From NCBI GenBank assembly GCA_025928415.1, contig JAICJK010000054.1, positions 1 through 9,918 of the forward strand: a stretch of DNA of 9,918 nt, given 5' to 3'. The translations under genes and the position numbers were made by a program. Positions 7,340-9,918 of the stretch are shown here, piece by piece. The notes under the pieces are model-generated. The model saw only the letters and a list, made by a program, of their open reading frames with translations, ran no database searches and was not told the origin of the DNA. The DNA is from Solirubrobacteraceae bacterium (GTDB lineage: Bacteria; Actinomycetota; Thermoleophilia; Solirubrobacterales; Solirubrobacteraceae). Within the stretch, counting starts at the first letter, position 1, and each line of letters opens with the position of its first letter.

Positions 7340-7686
7340 GCCGCGGGATCGGGACGGTGGGCGAGCAGGCGCTCCAAGCGCTGCGCGCGCTCCGCCGTGT
7401 CGTCGTAGAGGAAGTCGAGCTGCGGCGTGTGCTTCAGGCGCAGCTCGGCGCCGACGCGGCCCTGCAGGTAGCCATGGGCGGAGCGCAGCCCCGCCAGGCT
7501 CGCCTCGCGCTCCTCCGCGGTGCCCAGGACGCTCACGTACACGCGGGCATGGCGCAGGTCGGGGCTGGTTCTGACGTCGGTCACGGTGACGAAGCCGACG
7601 CGTGGGTCCTTGAGGTCTTTGGCCACGGCGTCGCTGAGGACCTCGCGGACGGCCTCGTCGACGCGCCGCATCCGGTCGCCGCTCAT
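7336..7686 (-). CDS. rbfA: 30S ribosome-binding factor A
   Basis: A 116-residue, single KH-like domain protein that binds the immature 30S subunit near 16S rRNA helices 1 and 44/45, aids late 5'-end processing and is needed at low temperature. The family pattern is clear: RRVDEAVREVLSDAVAKDLKDPRVG, FVTVTDVRTSPDLRHARVYVSVLG, LRSAHGYLQGRVGAELRLKHTPQLDFLYDD. The ATG at 7686 overlaps the ylxP stop by 4 bp (ATGA), and GGGGGATAGG sits just before it. Its own stop overlaps the nrnA start in the same way, so ylxP, rbfA and nrnA form a tightly coupled translation unit. Confidence 0.97.
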   Translation of the reverse strand: MSGDRMRRVDEAVREVLSDAVAKDLKDPRVGFVTVTDVRTSPDLRHARVYVSVLGTAEEREASLAGLRSAHGYLQGRVGAELRLKHTPQLDFLYDDTAERAQRLERLLAHRPDPAA

Positions 7687-7994
7687 CCTATCCCCCGAAC
7701 GTCCTCGTAGGAGAGCAGCGTCCGCTCGAGGTGGACGCCCTGGGGATAGCGCGCGTCCAGGAAGCGGCCGACGCCGTCGACCGCCCGCTCGAGGACGCCG
7801 AGGTCGCCGCCGGTCAGCGCCGCGGCGATCGTCGCGCGCTGCCAGCGGTCCTGGTGGTCGACCTCGGAGACCGCGCATCCGAGCCGCCCGTGGAGCTGCG
7901 CCTTGACCGACGACAGCTCCTTGCGCTTGGCCTTGAGGTCCCCGGCCTCGGGGAAGTGCAGCTCGATCGTCAGCAGGGCTGCGTAGGGGCCCAT
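7683..7994 (-). CDS. ylxP: DUF503 family protein YlxP
   Basis: A 103-residue protein of the DUF503 (PF04456) family, named ylxP in Bacillus subtilis, where it also sits between infB and rbfA. Its biochemical role is not established; the constant neighbourhood suggests ribosome assembly or translation. Visible hallmarks are the N-terminal strand YAALLTIELHFPEAGDLKAK, the basic stretch KRKELSSVKAQLHGRLGCAVSEV, HQDRWQRATIAAALTG, and a C-terminal helix. The ATG at 7994 was chosen because it is 14 nt after the infB stop and yields the usual family length. An ATG at 7999 is out of frame, and the longer open frame upstream runs into infB and reads like shadow sequence. GAGG overlapping the infB stop is a weak, slightly distant Shine-Dalgarno. 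Confidence 0.93.
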   Translation of the reverse strand: MGPYAALLTIELHFPEAGDLKAKRKELSSVKAQLHGRLGCAVSEVDHQDRWQRATIAAALTGGDLGVLERAVDGVGRFLDARYPQGVHLERTLLSYEDVRGIG

Positions 7995-8008
7995 CGCATG
8001 CCGCCGCC

Positions 8009-9918
<1,910 letters not shown>

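Overview
The window is one continuous minus-strand gene cluster of very high G+C content, read from right to left, and it matches the classical bacterial translation/RNA-processing operon: infB (3' part) > ylxP > rbfA > nrnA > membrane GGDEF protein > truB > ribF > rpsO > peroxiredoxin > DsbA-like thiol protein > pnp (5' part). The infB-ylxP-rbfA and truB-ribF-rpsO-pnp order is the one known from Bacillus and, partly broken up, from actinobacteria. G+C above about 70% by eye, GTG starts, an Arg/Gly/Pro-rich IF2 N-terminal linker and an AhpE-like 1-Cys peroxiredoxin point to a high-GC actinobacterium. A deep-branching lineage such as Thermoleophilia fits, but this is only a guess without a tree.

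Layout by position: 9918-8009 is IF2, cut at its N-terminus by the window edge. 7994-7683 is YlxP (DUF503), 7686-7336 RbfA and 7339-6317 the NrnA-type DHH/DHHA1 phosphoesterase; the last two junctions are 4-bp ATGA overlaps. 6275-5238 is a six-helix membrane protein with a complete GGDEF domain. 5212 (or 5227)-4415 is TruB, 4332-3442 RibF, 3431-3159 ribosomal protein S15, 3153-2686 a single-cysteine peroxiredoxin, 2643-2125 a CPRC thioredoxin-fold protein, and 1955-1 PNPase, cut in its S1 domain by the left edge. The longest non-coding gap is the 169-bp pnp leader (1956-2124), which opens with a strong hairpin; a smaller hairpin lies in the 82-bp truB-ribF gap.

The cluster joins translation initiation (IF2), 30S maturation (RbfA, S15), tRNA modification (TruB), RNA decay (NrnA, PNPase) and flavin cofactor synthesis (RibF). 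The accessory content is what stands out. A probable diguanylate cyclase lies directly after nrnA, whose family degrades the c-di-GMP breakdown product pGpG. A two-gene thiol-redox module separates rpsO from pnp, which are usually adjacent. No mobile element, CRISPR array, tRNA or rRNA was seen, and the plus strand carries no convincing gene. Most of the window is conserved housekeeping; I do not see a wholly new system, only unusual insertions and leader structures.
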